DNA of 64,000 bases from Russula earlei (taxonomy: Eukaryota; Basidiomycota; Agaricomycetes; Russulales; Russulaceae). The stretch spans positions 248,001 to 312,000 of the forward strand of contig JAGFNK010000002.1 of NCBI GenBank assembly GCA_025769875.1, read 5' to 3'. Below, in pieces: positions 35,065-48,046 of this stretch; the stretch's first letter is position 1; each line of letters starts with the position of its first letter. The notes under the pieces are model-generated. The model was not told the origin of the DNA. It searched no databases and saw only the letters and a list, made by a program, of their open reading frames with translations. The position numbers were made by a program, and so were the translations under genes.

Positions 35065-35141
35065 TACGGAAATGTTGGATAATGTGTATGCTACAGATCT
35101 CTGCGTTACGCTTACTTGCCAGGCAGCCAACCAAAATCGCT

Positions 35142-38100
35142 TTACTGCCAAGGTGCCCAACCGGGATACATCTTCCCCTACAATCAGAAAGTCAGGCATA
35201 GTTGTGGACTCTTTGCGGTAAGGCGAGACTCACGAGGTTTGCATTGTCCGTCGCTTCTTGGACGAGCATCTGCACCAGATTGCTCGTCGACATCTCTTTC
35301 TCAACCCGATCCCGGCTGGTCCTGTGGATCCCTCTCAACTTTTTTTCAATGGAACTCAGCGCAGTCTTGGCGAGCATGCGTAGGTCGATCTGAGACTTGT
35401 TGTGTGCGTGACGCCGAGTCGCTTGTCGTCGCTCCTGGAAAGTGCACGGACATGAGTTTGGCAAAACCTGACACCTGCTGAGCTCACGATTTTGCGCTTC
35501 TCGTCCTCCCATTCGACCAGGGGATCATGAATGAACGGGTCCAACACCGTCATCAACGTGTCTTTGTTCTCGCGCAACAGTCCCATGGTGATCTCGCATG
35601 CAATGCGGAAGATGCCTGAGGTTGGTGGCTGGTGAGCAGCAGCGGCGCATAAAAGCATTCGGGCTAGCCTTCTGCCCCAGTTATCCCAAACCCGTCCAAC
35701 ATGTTCTGCGTGAGCCTGAATGGCACCCTCTCCGGAACTTCCAGCATTTTCCCCTATCTCCGCTGAGCTCCAGAGTCCAGTACGCACACAAAGGGAGATC
35801 ACCTTTTCGAACAAGCAGTTGAAGTCAACATGAACCACGCTTCCGGTGTTGGTGTCAAGCAAGATGTTCTCGCAATGCCTATCCCCGAGTCTATAATGCG
35901 CTTAAAACTTGTTCTCGGTAAGTGGTAGCCCCGTACCCCAAGATGAAACCAATCATAGACATGACGGCCGCGCTTCTGGTATATACGAGGCGACTAGCAA
36001 GCCACGTCGACGGCTCCGGGAAAGTTTCCAGAAGCCACTCATGGAATACCGGACGATACCTGCGAGTCCCCCGATCAATAACGACCCATGTGCGAAATCC
36101 ATGGGCTTACATTGGGAGGACTTCGTTCGCAAATAATTTGCCGGCCTCATTATCACTTGCCTTCCTGATCTTGTCAAATATGGCTTGCAACTCTGGACCC
36201 TGTTTAGGGCCCGTAAGTATGGCGTTCGATTATCCGGACCCGACATACCCAGCCCTTTTGTCCCCTTGTCTCATATAATGGAAGGAGGACATAACGCATG
36301 GCTATCGTGTCCGGGACCCATTGAATGAAGCCGCACTCCTCGTTGAGCGTGACGACACCGTAAGTACGAATATCTGTGTGGTATCAGCTATCCGAGGCCA
36401 TGCTGTTGTAGCGTGCAGCGGATGGGCGTACGGAGTTGGCGCCGACGAGAGTCAGAATTCATATTGAGGATCTTATTGATGATAGAGTTGAAATCCATGA
36501 GTCTGGCATCTTTTCTTAGGTCATCCTTCGGCTTGCCCAAGAACGCATATGTTTGACCATCGCTGCCGTGAATTGTGACTTTGCGAGGTTTCGCCAGAGA
36601 CCGCATGACGTCGATTTCATCGGAAAAATCTGCGTTGTTCGTTTTGTTCAGACATCTAGGGACACGGATTCGAGAAAAATTGTATTACGGTCGAACGTCG
36701 GAAGATTGGGAGGGAACGGCTGATGATGCGTGTTTATTGTTGAAGATGTCGGTGGAAGGGTAGCTGTCAGCGACTCCTGGAGTGGCACAATCAATGAGGA
36801 TGGCATAAGCTTCGCCAGTTGCGGGATGTCCCTTTTCATCGAAAGCGTGGTTCTCGCGTCGGCACCGGCATTTCGAGCGGGATCTGGGGCTGGAAAATCA
36901 CAAAGGGCGAGAAGCCCATTTACCATGGCAAGAGAGGCGTTGACGAGGCTCGAAACATGCGCCAATTCATTGACACAAGAGCTCTTCTCAAATAAGCACG
37001 CATGGAGCACCGGAACATACGGAAACCTAACCTTGAGCCTCTCAAGGATAGCCCTTCCTCGCGACGCCCTATTTTCATTGCGCGATTTAACGACAGACGC
37101 AAATAACCAGAGGGCCTGCTGAGGAAATTCTTTGATCACGGTTGATATGAGATGGGCCAGGACTTCGAAGACTGGCTGATACTCGTGGCCAACACGAGAG
37201 GCAATTTGGGGGAATGCGGTATACCACTAGGAAACGATCGAATAAAGATGACACGGGACGTTCGTTCATCAGCTGACCTTGAAAGCCGGCACACCATTAA
37301 TGGCGCGAGAAATTTCGGCGGTGATCTTTGTAAAGCATTCATCCGAGCGGACAGCGGGATCTTCTCCCATATCCAACCAAATGGTCAAAAGACGCGGGAC
37401 TGTTTGATATATGAACTTGTTCCCATACTTCATTGCTTTCGTGAAGCACCGTATAGTCGCCAGCCGCATTCGTAATCCACTACACATATTGAACATAAAG
37501 TAAAGAGACGACTGAGGAACGTACCGAATCTTGGGGTCGGTCGGAGGTATGCTGTCGAAACAATGGTCTTGATATTTGCCATAGTAAAACATTCCACTTT
37601 CCCATCTGTCGTGACGTTAGAGGAGGCCAAATTACCTAGTAATGGTACAGACTTTTGCCACAGTTCCGTAGCCTGGTGGAAGACCTTGTGCACCTCTGAC
37701 ATTTCGTAGCGATCTGACTCCTCCATCCAGCGTGCTCTAAGGAGCTCGGCCTATAATGGGGACATAAGGCAGGGATATCTCATCGAAAAAATATCAGCTC
37801 ACTTTTGCTTTCAGTGGCTTCAGCTCGCTTCCATCTTCGGTAAGGTCGATCATCTCTGCATCATCTTGCCTGCGGGTGGTCTGCAGGTAATGCTCCAACT
37901 CTTGTAGGGCACGGAGCGGCTCGCCGGTCGACCTAATCAATCTGGCCTTTTGCATCAATGAGAACGCCGTGCGCGACTCCTGAGCTTGCAATATAGCGCT
38001 GTACGCAGTCTGCCAATGCCCGGCTTTTCGCGCTATTTTTGCGGTGGTTAGCCATGAGCGACCAATTTCCCCGGAAAGGGCATCACATCGCTGCCGACTG

Positions 38101-41100
38101 ACAAAATATGTCAGATCCGTCCTAGAATGACTTTTGGTTAAACCGCAGGGACCGACCTGATGCCGTACGCCGTTCTGCGCATACTCAGAATCGGCTCCCT
38201 CGTCCTGAACGAAGGTAACGTCGAGTTCAAACGGGTGTTCAATATTTCGGTCAATTCATCTTGGGCTTCACTACGGCGACTCCTGCCCGTTTGCATTTGT
38301 TCGGACGAGAACCGATGGATCAGCTCCACCTCATGAACCAGGTGAAGATTCAGGACTGCTTCGTAAGTGTGTCTGTATTCTCTACCCCCAGATGCCACAA
38401 TGGGATTGCCCAAGGCCATGCGTGCCCGGGAAAGCGCATGGGCAATATTATCTAAATTCCCTTCGCGGACAGCGAGAAGAAGACGCGCCATGATAGCAGG
38501 TGGCGTTGATACCTCAGATCCATCTATCAAGGCGTGAACGTCGTTCCAGTCGCCAATTATCCAGGCACTCTCGACTTCGAAACCGAGGAGGGACGGCTTC
38601 CAGTCGGGATTGCGAGTAAGCACGCCTTTGACGTGTGTTCGTAACGTATCTGGTCGCGTGTCAGCCAAGAGCCGACACAAAGTACAAAGTACAGACCGTA
38701 GTGGCCTAGATTGCGTAAACAACGCAGCAGACCGATATGATAATCCAAGTTGTCTGGGGATTGCTGCAGGCGGAGCTCCCAGCAACTCTGGGCTGAAGTC
38801 CATCTTCCGGTGCTTTCATGCTGTCGTATTTGGTGCTCCAGAGTAGGCGACAGAACGAGTGTCGAAATGCCTTCCATGCCATCGGGTTCGTCTAGGTTAC
38901 AATAAATCTCATGAAGACGCTCGTAGCAGGACTGGATCTCCACGCTATTTGCATTCCGCTCTTGAAGAGAAGCAACGTGACGTTCGAAGCTCATCAGTGA
39001 CCTAGCATACGCCTTACATTGGAAGGCAGCTTTCGCCATGAGGTCTTGATCGATGCTTGACAGCACTGAATCGATTCTTGTGAGTTGCTCGTTGGCAGCG
39101 GGCCGGCTCCCTCGTGGACGCTTTGCCTCGTTCTTCTTGTCCCCCAGTTCCTTTCGTGTAAGGCGCGCCCACTTGCTAAGATGGTCCAGTAGCATAAAGA
39201 CGACCTGGAGAGCAGTTTGATTTGATCAGTGGGGATACGTTAGCATAATACAATTAAAGACCTCACTTGAGCGCTCAGCAACTTCTTGTCTGCGGAAGAG
39301 GAGGACGTCTCATCCACCTGATCCTCCAGGACTGCGATTATTTCGGACCGTATGCTCCAAATCCTCACTTCCTCCCCGGAGACAAGCGTGTGTAGAACCA
39401 AATGCGGGAGCAAATGGTGTGCGACGCCGACATCTTTGTTCCGAACGACAGATCGGAAGGGTTGGAACATCTTTTGAGCCTCTCCTTTAGCCTCAGAAAT
39501 CAGCCAGGTAGTCCATTGTTGGAGCCATTCACGATAGGTCCCGTAATGAGGATATATGGGAAGCTCAAATGCAGGGAGGGTTTTCTCTTTCATCGTGTAG
39601 CGGCTCTCGAGCAGGGGGGTGATTGTCTCCAGCACATGTTTGGGAAGGCTGTCCCATCGTATTCGAGCTTTGAGCGAAGCCGAAGTAGTAAACCTACCAG
39701 AAGACATTAAGGATACGTTGAACTGGCAAAATTTGAGCAATTCTTGGATAGCATATGCCAAATTGGTTTGGTAACCCATGTCGCTGGTGGACCGGAATGT
39801 GCTTACAAGGACATCTTTAATGAGATGCATCGCAAAGAGAATAGACTCATCCTCGTCAGCGAAGTCTTTGAGGACAATGAGTCTTGAGTCGCCCATGCCA
39901 AGGTCAAGCCTATCTGGGTCAAGAGCGCCAATCGCGCCAATACATTCGAAAGCCATCAAACGGACGTTGTCCATCCCATCGACATCTCGGGCCGCAGCCG
40001 AAGACAGGATCCGAAGAGTCCGACCGATAAGGGCGTCAAATAGGTCCCCGGAAGCGAGACATTGAAAGAAATTTCTCTGTTCATCAAGGAGCGATCTGAC
40101 CTCCTTCAAGGCTTGGAGTGTTACTGTCAGGCTATCGCTGGACACGCGCTCCAACAGCCTGCGAAGCCTGTCCTCGACAGACCAGCCTCGACGAATGGTT
40201 TGTAACCTGATGTGTACATCTGAGAGTTCTCCTATGGATGACACATCAACGACGTCGTCCAGACCGTCAACATGAACGGAATTTCCGATGTCCAAGACCA
40301 GGTATCGTAATATGTTGCCAGCGACTTCTCGTCCATAAGGGGATAGGGACTGCCAATAGGAGATCAATGATGCGCTGATCGGTCCTGCGTGTGGAAGAGC
40401 GTCTCCAGGGTCCAACGTCCTGACAAAGGCGAACCAGCTGTTAAGCGTCACATTTGACAATTCAGGGGCACCAAGGGTCACTTGGAGGGTGGCCATTATC
40501 TAGAGTTATTGAGACCGAACCATCCATCTTGACAATAAGGCGGTCGAGTCTTGCTTACCTGGGGTGCGACAATACTTATTTCCGTTCCAATATGATTGAT
40601 CAAAGCGCCCAATCCACGTAGCGTCTGCTGCTTCGACGCCATCGTCTCCCTGCCCTGGACCCCTTGCAATTTATCGACAAGGTATTGAATAAGCCCGAGG
40701 ATATGTGATTTCAAAAAATTTCCAACGCCATCCGATGCTGGCATTGGTTTACGACCCTTGGAAGAAGGAAGGAAGTTCTCAAGCCTGCATAAGGCTCGCA
40801 TGGCCTGACCCTGCGTCATTGATTTGATGACGGTAAGGCAACATAGCAAACTTACCTCCTGGACTTTCTTTGACTCTTCTGACCCGAGCATGAAGACAAA
40901 CGTGCCTAGTAATTCAATAATACAACTTCTGGCCAATGTCTGGGCGTTAATACTACCCCCTCTAGGCGTCGGCATGAGTTGCAGGATAAAGTCAAGCGCT
41001 TTATCCGTTTGCACTTGATCCGGGAGGAGAAAAACTTGAGTAAGGATGTCCTTAGAGAAATCCAAAAAGAGTGCTGACGGCGTAGAGCTTAGATTTTGGG

Positions 41101-43782
41101 CAATCTTTTCTATCACAATTTTGTTTCGGTTTGCAAACAACAAAGGAAGTGTGTGAACCAGAGTCCCCGATATGAATTCAGACGGTTCTTGGGAGACAAG
41201 GCGACAAGTTTCCAATAGTAATGTTGGTTGGTGAGGCCAGTGAGCAACAAGATAACGAGCAATGTCGCCGACGTAGGGGTTGAGTAGCTTGTAAGGTGTC
41301 TTTCCGTGAACCTTTGCCAGTGACAACAACTGTAGCTCTAGCGATCAGTCTACAACACCGTGTTTACGATATTCAGTTGACACCCGCCTGCATATATGCA
41401 ATGCCTTTCAGTGCAGGGTTGGGGTCGGCTAGTCGAGATATTAAGCAACTAATTGCAACGCCAAGGAAGTTCGTTGTTGTAACCCTGGGAGTCGATGAGC
41501 GCTCCATTCGAACATCAGGTCAAACTCCCAACCTTCCCACCCGTCCGACGGTGATGAGCAGAGTTTCTTTGACTGGATCCCGCGCATCCCTCAGTAGTTC
41601 ATAAAACGTGTCAAAGACCCGCTCCGCGCGAATCCATGAAATTTGTCCAACACGATTATAAAATGCCATGATCTCCACGAGGACCTGGCTAGTTTGACCC
41701 AAAATATCATGAGTGAGAGGCAAATACAACCGAATCCACACACTGACCCAGCACTAAGCCTGACACTTCTGTCCTTGTGAACCAGGGACTGATGCATCTC
41801 GAGACCGAGCCTATGCACTTCCTCCAGTCCCAGTTCGATTGGGTGGTGTCGCACAGCAAGACACAGAGCCTGGTTCACCGATTTGCGAACAGTGTTTGTG
41901 ACCTGGTCTGTTCTACCGCGTAGAAGTTGTCGTACTGCAATATTGTAAGTAGAAAGGAGCAAAAGATTTTGGTCTGAAACCCTGGAGCACTCTGGGTCTT
42001 CGCCATGCACAACTGGACAGGCTAACTCCGATAGAGCTTTAGCAACTGAAACCCTCTGTTGCGCATTGTAACCATCAAAAGACTTCCTAAAACGGAATGA
42101 TACTAAGGACCTGACTGAAGGGCTGATCACTTACTGTGAAAATCTTTCCCGAATTACATGGCAGACGATCTCGCCAGAAACGCCATTGTCTCGGGTAAGA
42201 AGGGACTCAATCCACCCTGAATCCTCCGGTTGCGGGAAAACCGATAATAGAAGTGCCTGTAATCTTTCTACGTTGGGTGTTGACGAGGTATCTGTATTGG
42301 GTGCGTCGGAAAGATCAGAAGCCAGTTCGGCCAGGCGACGATCTACAGCGTCTACCGAGTCGCGTGAAACGTCATTGATGGAGCTCGAAGCTAAAACCGA
42401 TTTGATGACTTTCAAAGTACCCGTGTTAAAGAGAGGAATTCCTCCGAGAGATATACGCCATTGCCAGATTCTTTGGTGAACGAATGAGGATTGATGGTAT
42501 ATCCTGAGAGCTGCACTTGCACTTACGAAACCAGTCTCATCCTCGGCAGGCAGCTGCGCCAATGCTGATAGGATTGCGAGGCTCCTCCCACTTTCGAGAT
42601 ATTCGTGAGGTTCTGGAATTTCATTCAGCAGGTCACGTAACATCGCATCTTCCGTATGAGTGCAAGTATTGCCTAATCGATGAAGCAACAATCGAGACAC
42701 CATGTCCGAGAAAACTACCCTTTGGATATGGGCATTTTTCAACCCCAGAAGCCGTCTCTCTGCGCAACAGATCCGGACAAGATAAGGCATCATTGATTGT
42801 GACGTGAGGGGCCAAGTCCCAGGGAGGCATAAGTCGAACACAGACTGCATCAGCTTAGTCAAACGAAGCACGAGATCAGTGTGGAATGGCTGTGAGGAGA
42901 CCGGTGGTAACATTGAGCGAGTCAATACATCAAAAAAAAGGCAAAGTAAATTGACAGCCTCGACAGGGCCCCGGACGAAGAATGAAGGCAGGTCTTGTAT
43001 GTTCGACTGCGCTGGCACTGAGCTGCAGCATTAAATGGTCGAATCGATACTGATCCCACATACCTTGTCAGGTATAGAAGTAACCTCCCTCACATACGGT
43101 TGTTGAAACGGTGATAATTCAAGTGGGAATTCCAATGTGGTATTCTCGAGTACCACAGCTGATAATGATGAATAAGAGCTGGAAAGCGACGTGGTAGCGC
43201 GCACCTTCACCAATACCTAAGCAACCAACACAGACGCTTCGAAACGCTTCCCATGTAGGGAGTTCCACACCTGCAGAGCCCAGACTATCGCCCAGGTATC
43301 GCATGACCTCAATCGCGACGGTCAGACACTTCTCACGCAAGTGCTGAGGTGAGGGAATGCCATCATCGCCATCTTTAGCAGACACGTCACCATCATTCCG
43401 GCAATCGAGGATATGGCAAAGGATCAACAGCCGAACTAGTGCCTTGCGTGCAACATGAGGAGCAGTATCAAACAGATCGGAAAACCTTTGAAGGAAGAGG
43501 TGAAAGACTTCGACCGTGGCATTTACCAGGACAGCCTTTTCATGCAGAATGTCCCACGTCCCCGTGCTGATAGAAGGAAAGGAAGAGAGAACGTAGTCGG
43601 AGAGTCCGGATAAGATGGGGATCCAGGTTTCCAGGTGGGGGTGCTTAATCCTGTAGGGAAGGCTAGGCTGATTGTCTGTTATGGCTTGCAAGAGGAAATC
43701 TCGTAACGCAGCGGGCGAATCCGTAGAGTCGGAATTCTGAAATGTCAAAAGTGGGAACGGTGTAGAAGTAGGCGCGTCCATG
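35142..43782 (-). CDS. MEC1: ATR/Mec1/Rad3-type checkpoint kinase
   Basis: Giant PI3K-like protein kinase that senses RPA-coated single-stranded DNA and triggers the DNA-damage checkpoint. The start at 43782 (MDAPTSTPFPLLTF) is the first ATG of the frame. HEAT-like helices fill the first two thirds. LGALINHIGTEISIVAPQ near 40.6 kb matches the UME domain. The FAT region spans about 39.2-37.2 kb, and the kinase part includes VPLQESLTATLPPTS near 36.8 kb and the catalytic loop GDRHCENILLD with the metal-binding HVDFNCLFEK at about 35.90-35.81 kb. FATC reads LVQEATDNAN, then after an intron LGKMYPGWAPWQ and the stop. Many introns; I estimate about 2,300-2,450 residues. ATR is preferred to ATM or TOR because of DFNCLFEK and the UME domain. 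Confidence 0.9.
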
Positions 43783-43900
43783 GCATGTCTCGAGTCTGTG
43801 AAAGAAGAGAACAGTAACATAACATAACGCGTCGCGTCGCGATTTACCGACGACGAGCTGTGTAAAGACGGCAAGCTTAGGTAATACTGCATTACCACCG

Positions 43901-46853
43901 TCACCTGCGACCAGCTCTCCGCCTGTCTCTAGCTTTCTCGCGTGCCAGGGCCTTCTCTTCCGCCCTTTCGACCTCGACAATCCCGAGAACCTTTTTCATG
44001 CGCTCGTGATAGGACCTATCCTTCTCACGTTGCTTCTCCTGCTCTACTCCTGCCAAGAACCTAGCATCCTTCCGTAACTCCCGAATTGCACCCTTCCTCT
44101 CTCTCTTGTACTGTCTGTGAAGTTTGGTGGACTCTTGTCGCTCATGATCGGGATCGCGTGCACGGAGATAGGATGAGGAGGTGTTCTCGAACTTCGGAAT
44201 GTACGACGGAATTGGGATAGGTTTGTGTGCTTGGAGGCGAAGAGGTCTGCGTGCGTTGCGTGAGAACCTCAATAGCCTCTCAATGGTGTTTATGGTTTGA
44301 GATAATCGATCCTGGAATAAAATTATAAGCAAGGGTGCATATAGAAATAAGTTGGGGCTCACCTGAAGCATGGGTCCGAGAACGTCAAAATCGACATCGC
44401 GAAGCAATTGCAGCACTGGTTCGTACAACTCAACAAATCCTTCGAGTGCCTCGTACAATTCAGCAAACCGAGCCAGGAGATCAACGGCAAGTCCAAGAAG
44501 ATCCACATTGGTTTGCACTTCGTTCCCCTGGCCGGAGAGGACAGTAATGAGATTGGGGGCATTCGCCGAAAGTGTCCTGGCCGCCCCATTATTAAGCACA
44601 CACAACCGCACGAAATTATGCCTTTGGAGGAAAGTATTGCATTGCCTCGACTTAGAGTTGCTTCTCCGCGGGAACAAGCAACGAATCACGTCAATCAAGA
44701 AGTTGATGGCTTCAGGGGTAAACCTTTTGGAGCGACTCTCGTACTGGAGAAAAAGCGTGCAGAGAAATAAGCCGCTTGCGGCATCAACAATGGACCTTAT
44801 TCTGCATAAGCCGAGGTAGGATCCCATCAGGAGGCGTGCTGGAGAAACCACTACGTGGCGCAAGTCGCTTGTTGGCCAGAGTGCACCCGAGATCCGTAGG
44901 AAGACGAGCTCAGGGATACCGGGCCAAGTTTTCGCATTGACGTCTGCAGGATAGCGGTTCAGCCCTCGCTTAATGTTCTTGTGCATCAGTACCAACTTCC
45001 TGATGAAATGCTCCGCGGTTTGGCTAGGGTACGCATTAGTGAGGGCACGAAGCTCCCGAAGCAAGCCGCAGACAGCGGATAATCGTGGGTTCGGTGGTGA
45101 AGACACGTGGAGAATGTGATCGATAAGAATACCGGCAAACACCTACAACGTTTTATGCAGGTCACGCGGTAAGACGTACCAATGACATCGAAACTTACCT
45201 GCAGTTTCGAAGAATTTTCTGCGCCGAGGCTGGGGTGATGTAGAGCACGGATGCGCTCGACAACAGTGGGGATGTCCTGATCCATGATACCCTCAGTGAT
45301 GTCCAGGAACTCTTCGTGAGACGAGGGACAAGGGAATATATAGGGAAGTTCATTGGAACCGAAAGATCCCTGGCGTCCGATTCGCCGCGCAACAGATGGC
45401 CCTGACTCTCTGTCATCGGCAAGGCCACGCGAGGAGAGCTCGGAATTGTCCGTTTCATTCTCTGACACACTGCTATCCCGGTCATTGTTATCGTCCACTG
45501 AGCCGCCATCTGCACTTGCTTTGTCTGGGCTCGATCCCAAGCCTCCGCGTAAACCGTCCCATTCATCAAAGTCGTCTTCAAGGTCGTCACCACCAATGAG
45601 TCGTCTTCGTTTGTTTGGTCTCCCCTCTTCTCCGCTGCTTTCGGCGTCATTCTCTCCGTTCATCCGCCTGACTCGTTGACGCTCAGCCTTTTCCAGAGCA
45701 TTTTTAGCTTCCAGGGCCAGCTCTTCTTCGGTTTTAGTTCGATCTTTTGGTTTTGAACGTTGATCAAAGACCAGCTCGCGCACAAATTGGTCGTACTGTT
45801 GGTCGGGATCCTCTCCCGCCACGCCAGAAGATTGCATGTCGAGCTTCTTTTCAAGGGATTCTGACAAGGGGTCGGGGCCGGAAAGCAAGCCACGGATGGC
45901 GTCAAGTTCTTGGTCCAATTGGTGACGAATATCGTCTGCTTCTTCTCGTTGTTTCTGTCTTAGCGCCTGAATAAAAGAGACTCTGAATATCACTGGCGGA
46001 TGAGTAAAGATGTTCGTTCTCACTTTGTGCTCCTTGCTCTTCGCCATGACTTCGTGCATGACCTCTGCCTTCGTTTTTGTGCGTGCAGGCTGTAGAAGCT
46101 CGATCAGCTGGAGTGAATAGTAAAATCGCGCTTGGATCTACTTCATCGTGATCTGTACTCTCGCTTTCGAACCCACCGAAGTGTGACTTCATAACTGTCT
46201 CGCCGTCGATCTGACCTGAGTAAAAGTCAGTGGTTAGGCAGACTGACACAGACCAAGCGGGAAACCTTTTGCCTCCTCCTCACCACTCTCAAATTCCAGC
46301 CCTGCGTCAGAAAAATCGTCCAATTTGGATAGATTTTGTCCATAGTGGGTCAAGTCAGCTTCATCCTCGAGATGAAAAGTAGCACCCCTGGAGGCGCGCT
46401 GCCTTTCTCGCGTGAAACGTTCAAGCATGCGCTCTTCTGGAGTGAGGGTGGAATCATTTTCTCCGAATCGCCTGTCAAGGATGCCGCCCGCGCGGTCTTT
46501 TTGTTCAAACTCCTTGAGGAGAGTTTGCTTCCGCTAAGAGAAGGACGCATGAGAAGGATGAGGGTAAGGTGTGCATTCGGACCCACCGCTTCAATGCCTG
46601 CCTGTTTGCTCTGCGCTGGCCTCCCGGAAACACCCCTGAGCTTCCTTCCACCAACGTCATGTTTGAGTTTTGTGACCTTGACATCGAAAGGATTCAGCTT
46701 TTGCCGGATTTCGTGCAGCCTAGCGGCACGTTTCGCGTTATCTTTTTCCTCGTTTTGAGCGCGTCTCCGTTTCCGCCTAGGTTGAGGTTGCTTCGAGATT
46801 CCAGCCTGTGACAATGCCGACTTGAGCTGTGATAGCTGCGAGCCTTTTCCCAT
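43901..46853 (-). CDS. NOP14: Nucleolar protein NOP14
   Basis: Component of the small-subunit processome, needed for 18S rRNA maturation and 40S assembly in the nucleolus. The start at 46853 (MGKGSQLSQLKSALSQAG) is followed by NPFDVKVTKLKHDV, the family's NPFE-like motif, then EERMLERFTRERQR and ATFHLEDEADLTHYGQNLSK. A Lys/Glu/Asp-rich central part contains SHFGGFES, VMHEVMAKSKEHK and DPDQQYDQFVRELVFD. The C-terminal half runs from FPCPSSHEEFLDI to the basic tail (HRQYKRERKGAIRELRKDAR, LAREKARDRRRAGRR), which probably serves nucleolar targeting and RNA contact. About six introns, roughly 830-900 residues. The stop is only 118 bases upstream of the ATR start on the same strand. Confidence 0.92.
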
Positions 46854-47102
46854 CTGTGGCTCTCGGTGATGCTCGGTCAGTGCATCACGGGTAATGAAGA
46901 AAAATGAAATGGGGCCGGCTAGAGCGACCGGACCGAAGAACCCGGTCAGCTGGGTTGGGCGGTGTTGTGGGGGATGTGGCTTGGCCTTGGCCGCGCTTGC
47001 GTTGTACATCACAGTTTGCGTTATTAGCTTTCTCGGTCCTATCAATAATCCAGTTCGACTCACTTTCCTTCTTTCACCTTTCTCGACGGCAATCAATCCC
47101 TC
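46854..47102. promoter_or_regulatory. Short divergent promoter between NOP14 and the unnamed gene
   Basis: 249 bases separate two divergent start codons, so this segment should hold both promoters. I see no clear TATA box; pyrimidine-rich tracts lie near 47065-47085 just upstream of the rightward start. Confidence 0.5.
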
Positions 47103-48046
47103 ATGCCACCCATCTTACGCTCCAGTACCCCCACCCACGGCAGGACCGGCATTGAGACTACTCCTACCAAGTCGCCTCGGAAAATTCCGCATTGCACCAA
47201 ATGTCAACGCCCTCGAGCAGGGCACCCTCGCCAAGGGTGTCCTTACATCCAGTCCCTGAATTCATCTGAGCAGCCAACCGATCTGGATGTCACTATAACA
47301 ATGGGTTCGCTCGCTATATCCCCAACAAAGACTGCTCGCGGTGAACGCCGCAGGCGTCACGGTCCACCAACCCATGAGATCACACTCGAATCACTTTCTA
47401 CCGAGTCAAGCGAACTACTGAACAGACTTCTTGAATCCGAAAATACGCGTGACCCCCTCTCCTTCTTGGACAAACATGTAGGTCCAGGTCCCGCTTCTAA
47501 TCTTCACTGGAATCCCAACTCCTCTTCAAAGTCACTTTTCAAAGACGGAAGGGTCATGCCTGGGACACTGGTCACACCAGGCGCGAGCTTCGTGACGGAG
47601 GTGCCTCCCGCGCAGGAAACACCAGAGCCCAACGGCTACTCCGATAGCAAGGCGTCGGTCATCGTGACGCAGCCACAGTCGCTCGGAGGGTGCTGCTCCT
47701 CTCGCTCGCTCCATGAGCATGGAGGAAAGAACGGCTTTTTTAGACGGGCTCGCCGAGCTCTCGCGAGGACCTCCAGCTACCGTGTACGCCATCCATGCGC
47801 ACGAACTGCATCGCATTGCCGAATCCGCCACGAGGCTCGGATTTTACACCGGTACGGTACTTCCCGAAGTAGGGTCAGGAGAACTGGGACTACTGATCCT
47901 CGGGAGAGATTTTGGTGCGGTAAAAGATCTACATGCGAGGTTATCACGGGGTGCAACCCCACAACAACAGAATAGGCATCCGGGCTATAGCCGGTGGAGC
48001 TGTCGCAGGAGCCGTAGCCACGTTTACCGGGCTCGCCTTTGCCTGA
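47103..48046 (+). CDS. Conserved unnamed protein with N-terminal Cys-rich motif and Gly/Ala-rich C-terminus
   Basis: No named family recognised, though it resembles an unnamed protein I associate with basidiomycetes. It starts MPPILRSSTPTHG; a small possible zinc-binding motif, HCTKCQRPRAGHPRQGCPY, follows, then LESLSTESSELLNRLLES. The conserved core RSMSMEERTAFLDGLAELS, PPATVYAIHAHELHRIAES and LGLLILGRDFGAV sits in the next frame (+1) from about 47690. The last segment, IGIRAIAGGAVAGAVATFTG, ending LAFA, sits in the third frame. So two frame changes are needed; a 31-base gap from 47939 to 47969 would repair the second but is very short for an intron. Either unusual introns or frameshifts are present. 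The C-terminal segment could enter a membrane. Confidence 0.6.
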
